Below, piece by piece: positions 59,803-64,000 of a stretch of 64,000 nt of DNA. The stretch is taken from the NCBI RefSeq assembly GCF_958298935.1, contig NC_084939.1, positions 8,695,501-8,759,500 on the forward strand. The letters are read 5' to 3'. This DNA comes from Phragmites australis. Taxonomy: Eukaryota > Streptophyta > Magnoliopsida > Poales > Poaceae. Numbering within the stretch: position 1 is the stretch's first letter; every line of letters begins with the position of its first letter. A program made the translations under genes and the position numbers. The notes under the pieces are model-generated. The model ran no database searches, was not told the origin of the DNA, and was given only the letters and a program-made list of their open reading frames with translations.

Positions 59803-60129
59803 GGGCCATGCGTAGCTTGACGTACAAGTTATCATAATGGCCAAATTACTGAGCCTTATCCCGGAAGACTACCTTCTATCCTATCGGGAGATAAATATCC
59901 ACTGTGGTAATTATCGTGGTGCCTGCCCCCTGAAGGGGGTGAGTCGGTTGCCAATTGCGGCCCGACTCCGCACTGCGAGGGGTGTCAGGATAGGTACCAT
60001 CATGCTGTGGTGTCAGAGCGACATCCACTAGCCTAGGTATTAAATGCCGGTCACTTCCTTGCAGGCAAAGTACGACTGGTTCTTACTTTTTGGCAGATCA
60101 TTCCTGAGGACTGATGCGTCACCCAGTAA

Positions 60130-60310
60130 CCTCCAGGAAGCCAACCTGGGCAGCCCGAGGCCAAAGCCTCGAGGACCGGGTCTTCGGAAGGCGGAGCTCC
60201 GGAAGGCCAGGGCTTTAGAAGGGGAGGCTTCGGGAGGCTGAAGCCTCGGAGACCGAACCTTCGTGAGGTTGAGCTCTAGAAGGCCAGGGCTTCGGAAGAT
60301 GGGAACATGC
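60130..60310. repeat. Degenerate short repeats (CTTCGGAAGGCGGAGCTC-like) in LTR
   Basis: About five imperfect units built from GGCCAGGGCTTCGGAAG, GAGGCCAAAGCCTCGAGG and GGCTTCGGGAGGCTGAAG. GC-rich and partly palindromic. Confidence 0.65.
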
Positions 60311-60378
60311 TCAACCTTTGGGAGGCTGAGTTAATTAAGCCAAGGGGCCGTCGGGGTCCTTAATAACGACCCCCAACA

Positions 60379-63300
60379 GTAGCCCCTTGCGGGGGCAGCC
60401 AGCGGAGCGATCGGGCCCGTGGTTCCTTCAGAGCAGGGCTCCCGGCGGTCCCTGGCTTGTGATTGATGGCTCACGGTTTGAGAATCGCTTGGCTTGCCCG
60501 GGATGATTCGACTCGGGTGATGGAACGACGTGTTGGATGATGTTGGCGACAGGGGGCATTGAATGCGCCCTGAGGAGAGGTGTAGTTTGCCCTATCTGGC
60601 GGAGAGAGGGACGCGTGTCGTCTTGTCATTGGGGGGGTGCAGGGGAGTCGGTTTCGCTCCCCCATGATTTCAGCATGGTAGGTGAAAGAATGGCGCGTGT
60701 GCCTACCGCCTGGAGTGGGTAAGTTGCCCCCTATTTGTATCAGGAGGGGAATTGCCCAGAGCAACCCTTTTGCTGACTCCTCATTCTCATCTGCCTCTGT
60801 CTTCGGTGCCTCTTGCCTTGCGTGAGTTGTTCCTTGATCTCTACGCCTTTCGCCATCCTCTTACGGTTCATATGGCTGACCTGAGTACCCCGAGTGAAGC
60901 CGAAACATGGGCGACGGGGGAGATGACTGGAGTAGCCGCGGTGGGGGACCCTCAGGTGTCATCGGCTTCCCTGTTGTGGATGGGGCCGCCATCGAGAGTG
61001 GAGCTCCGGTGCGCCACCAAAAGCCACTCCCGACAAACCACCACGCTGGAATTGTCTGTCATCAGTAACGAGGAGCTCGATCGGATGGTTAGGGAGGGGA
61101 AGATCCCCTCCCGAGCTGTCGCTCGGCCTTCGCTGGGTGAGGAGGTCCCGAAGCCTCTGGCCCATGAGGTCGTGGTGTTTGAGGCCTTCTTCGAGGCGGG
61201 CCTGGGTTTTCCTTCAATGCCATTGCTTGAAGAGGTGCTCCGCCACTTCTACGTGGAGCTCCCACAGCTCCACACCAACACCATTGCCCGCCTGGCCACC
61301 TTTGAGTGGGCCATGCGGGCGGAGGGGTGTGAAGGGAGGGTGGATTTCTTCGCGGCCCTCCACTTTGCCAGCTGCCAGCCGAAGCTGATCAAGGTCGAGG
61401 GGACGAAGAGGCCCTTCAGTTTTGGGAGTCTCAACTTCTAGATACGGTTGCAGTATAGCGATGCCTTCCCGGTGAAGGCCATCAACAGCTGGTGGTATAC
61501 TGGCTGGTTGCAGCGGTGGTTCTACTACAGCGTTGACCCTGCATCACCCCTTCACTCCACAAACCGGGATATCGCGTTTGTTCCAGAGCCGAAGACGGAG
61601 ATTATGGACAACCAGTTCACCTCACGGCTGGCCCTTCTCCGGAGGGTGGCCGAGAAGATGACCATGCGTGACCTCGTGGAGGAGTTCACCATGTTGCGTG
61701 TATGGCCCCTCCAAACGGGCTGGAACTGCGTTTTTGAGCAAGGTGCAGAAGAGTGGTCGAAGGTGTATTCTGGTTCGCCCGTCAGCACCGGTGAGTTCCC
61801 TTTGTAGTTGGGTACTTGATCTGCCGATGTGAGCCGTCTTTTTTCTTTCAGAGAGCTGCCTCCCGCTGGAGTGCATGACGGAGATCACGGAGGTGATCCT
61901 GGCCCCCCTACTATCGCGGAGTGGGAGCGTCGGGTGGCCCTGACACGGAGTTGGGAATGGTACAATCGTGTTTGTTTTTACCTTGGCGTGGGGGCTCTGG
62001 CATGGTGGGATCCTCCAGATCCTAGGGCTGCTGAAAACTAGAGTGTGCGGGCCCCTTGTTCGTACAAGGACGCTCTAGGCCCGGTAGCCCTCAGCATCCA
62101 AAGACTCGCATACTGGTTCGATGTTCGAGTCATCGGAGGTGCCCCTAGTTCATAAGAAGCGCCTGAGGCAGGTTGGGAGTGTGAGCGATCAGTCCGGAGG
62201 CAAGGGCCAGGGTGGCGGCGATGGCCAGGGGAAGGACCGGGCCTCCTCGAATATTGCAGGTCACGGCTAGAGCCTACGACGAGGTGTGGCCTCCGTGGAC
62301 TTCGACTTCGGTCTTGTCGACTCGGATGTTGAGGATGCTAGTGGTCCTCGTGTAAGAGGTTCAGGGGAACCAGGTGTGGTTTGCTTTGTTAGTCATACCC
62401 TTTTGGTTGTGCGTTGGGATCTTAATTCGTATTTCTTTTTTGTTGTAGCGACCTCCGAGGTGGATGCGACCTTGACTCCACCCCTTGGGGCCTCAGAGGC
62501 CTAGCGGAGATCACAGACTCCTCCGGAGGGGTCTTCGAGGGCCGTCTTGGGGGACATAGCTTCGTTCCTGTAGGGTCTAGAGTCAGCTGGTGGCCCGCTC
62601 GCGATGGTTGATGACCGAGGAGCCATGCCCTCCACCGGGAGTCCCTTCGGAGCGGTTGAGGAGGGCCCTGGCCTTAGGATCCTGACACCGGACGACTTTG
62701 CGCTGCGCCCAGAGGTGTCAAGGGCTTTTGTTGCGGCCTCCTCTCTGCTTTGGAGTGGGGAGGTCGAGAGAGCATTGGCCAAACATCCCCTAGAGGAGAT
62801 GGAGGTGCGATTGGCGGTAACAGCCCTTCAGGTCGGTAGTGTTAGTTATGATCGCAGGGTCCGGTGTTGGGTCCTGGGTAGCTTATCTTGTCTTTTTCCA
62901 TCTTTTTTGGTGCCTTGCAGCAAGTAATTTTGACGAGGGCGCTGGGGGGTGGCGGGCAACAGGCGTTGGAAGAGGCCCAAAAATGGGCGGTGTCCACGGA
63001 TGGCCATCTTCATGAGGACATGGTGCTTCGTGACGTGCGGAGGCCAAGGCTCGGAAGGCTGTCGAAGACCTCCGGGAGGCGAAGGAGGTTGCCGATGCGG
63101 CCAACATAGCCCGTGTGTCCACCGAGAGTGATGCTGATACCCTTCGGGCGGCAGTGGTAAATATGCGGCGAGAGCTGGAGGAGGTTCGGGCATCGGAGGG
63201 GGTACTGCGTTCGAAGTGCCTGCAGTTAACGGCGCTAGCGTTGGAGGTGGCCCATATTACCTCTGATGGCTTGAGTGGCCTAGGGGCCCGATGTCCGCCA

Positions 63301-64000
63301 CTACCCTCCGACTTGGAGGCGTCGGTCATGCCACCCTTCTGGCTTTGGTCTGCCGTGAAGGTTATGGTTAGGGCTGCAAAGGCCTATGCGAGGTCCAGCG
63401 CTCGCGTGGCTGCTGCACTTCAGCTGACCCTGCTGCACCAGGCGGGTGGTGGTCCCTTTGGAGCGGCAGGTGCCGGACTCCATGGTCGAGGCCTTCTAGC
63501 CTGAGGCACCTCCAGTGGAGATTGTAGCAGCCTTGGAGAGCTTCCGTCGCGGCGTATGGGCGAAACATGGCTGGAATGTGACGTTGCGCTTCATGGCTAG
63601 TCAGGGGGCTCCGGGTGCCTCGTGGGTCCTTCGACCGAGTTCTTTGCTGGGAGGCCTGGTGCTTCACTCGGAGTCTACGGGTGCTTCACGACCCTCTGGG
63701 GGAGCTTTGTCTGGAGTTGATGCCCCTTCGGAGCCAAGCGTGGATGCCCTGAAGGTGTAGCTCTATCGCGGCTATCTTTGTTTTCTTTTCTTTCCTGGGG
63801 AGGGGGGCTAAGTTCTAGTATGTTGACCACCTCCTTCTACTTTATGTATATAACGTTTACTTTATTTGATGGAAACCGCGCCTATCTCCCTGTGTTTTAC
63901 CTGTGTTGTTTCTGGGACGTTTGAGCCTTTGAGTTTTAACCGGAGTCTGCTCTGCGTGTATAGGTACGGCGGCCCGAGGCCAAAGGAGGCCTCGTCCGTA
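60379..64000 (+). mobile_element. Interior of the gypsy-type element, continuing past the window
   Basis: Begins right after the LTR with GTAGCCCCTTGCGGGGG (primer-site side) and carries the 'putative gypsy type transposon' gene. No protease, RT or integrase is within the window. Confidence 0.65.
60872..63760 (+). pseudogene. 'Putative gypsy type transposon' domain gene (PF04195-like), interrupted
   Basis: From ATG 60872 (MADLSTPSEAETWATGEM) the frame gives the family core: VVVFEAFFEAGLGFPSMPLL, EEVLRHFYVELPQLHTNTIA, then FAALHFASCQPKLIKVEGTK. After an in-frame TAG at 61439 it resumes in the same frame with LQYSDAFPVKAINSWWYTGW and TMRDLVEEFTMLRVWPLQTGW. A likely intron is 61791-61851 (GTGAGT to TTTCAG); others may lie near 62370-62450 and 62832-62921. 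A coiled-coil/Ala-Arg-rich tail (LRAAVVNMRRELEEVRASEG) and a Pro/Ser end at TAG 63760 follow, with frame changes. These proteins are found in non-autonomous gypsy elements; their role is unknown. Confidence 0.7.

Larger units (their letters stand above)
59482..60378 (+). repeat. 5' LTR of a gypsy-type element
   Basis: TGTAAAAACTCTTAG to GACCCCCAACA, 897 bp, truncating the LINE at its left edge. It contains a TATA box and a GC-rich part. The right partner LTR is outside the window, so the left boundary rests on the TG and the break in LINE homology. Confidence 0.65.

Noticed and set aside
1..64000. CRISPR arrays, bacterial operons or phage genes
   Set aside because: No such structure. Introns, plant gene families and plant transposons show nuclear plant DNA.

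Overview
This is nuclear DNA from a flowering plant, almost certainly a grass. The evidence is a GC-rich intronless PPR gene, GT-AG introns with AT-rich interiors, and a dense nested set of grass-type transposable elements (TEs). I cannot name the species. By far the largest part of the window is TE-derived; only three loci look like host genes. All calls come from reading the sequence; no database search was run.

Left part (1-11.7 kb): a minus-strand LINE runs off the left edge. It is followed by a 150-bp tandem duplication, a small hAT-like element (2865-3784), a MULE-like element with long terminal inverted repeats and a 9-bp target-site duplication (4268-7977), and a Ty3/gypsy remnant with three LTRs in a row (8299-11684, TSD CAATG).

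Genic island (11.9-17.8 kb): a plus-strand E-class PPR gene (11991-13484, 497 codons) converges on a minus-strand ELMO-domain gene. For the latter I could rebuild nine exons that splice in perfect phase (13886-17690, 278 codons).

Middle (18-31 kb): two diverged copies of a non-coding repeat. The second copy has been split by a CACTA/TNP2 remnant and by a solo LTR. Then come a long-TIR element, a small fold-back element, and exon-like islands of an unidentified minus-strand gene.

Gene torn by transposons (32.8-46.5 kb, minus strand): a five-exon gene whose product joins a DDA1-like motif to a SAP-like motif. Its third intron carries a complete 3.8-kb hAT element with a decayed transposase. 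Its second intron carries a 5.6-kb Helitron with textbook ends. The Helitron holds a captured bromodomain-NET (GTE/BET-type) gene fragment and a nested 3.1-kb solo LTR. The reading frame of exon 1 is broken by one base.

Right part (46.6-64 kb): an 0.8-kb near-perfect fold-back element, a non-coding copia-like element with short LTRs and an initiator-Met tRNA primer site, a plant-mobile-domain pseudogene, a non-autonomous CACTA element (TSD AAT) holding a tRNA-like segment, a plus-strand LINE split by a second LTR of the family seen at 24.2 kb, and a gypsy-type element (LTR 59482-60378) whose gene, of the 'putative gypsy type transposon' domain family, runs to the right edge.
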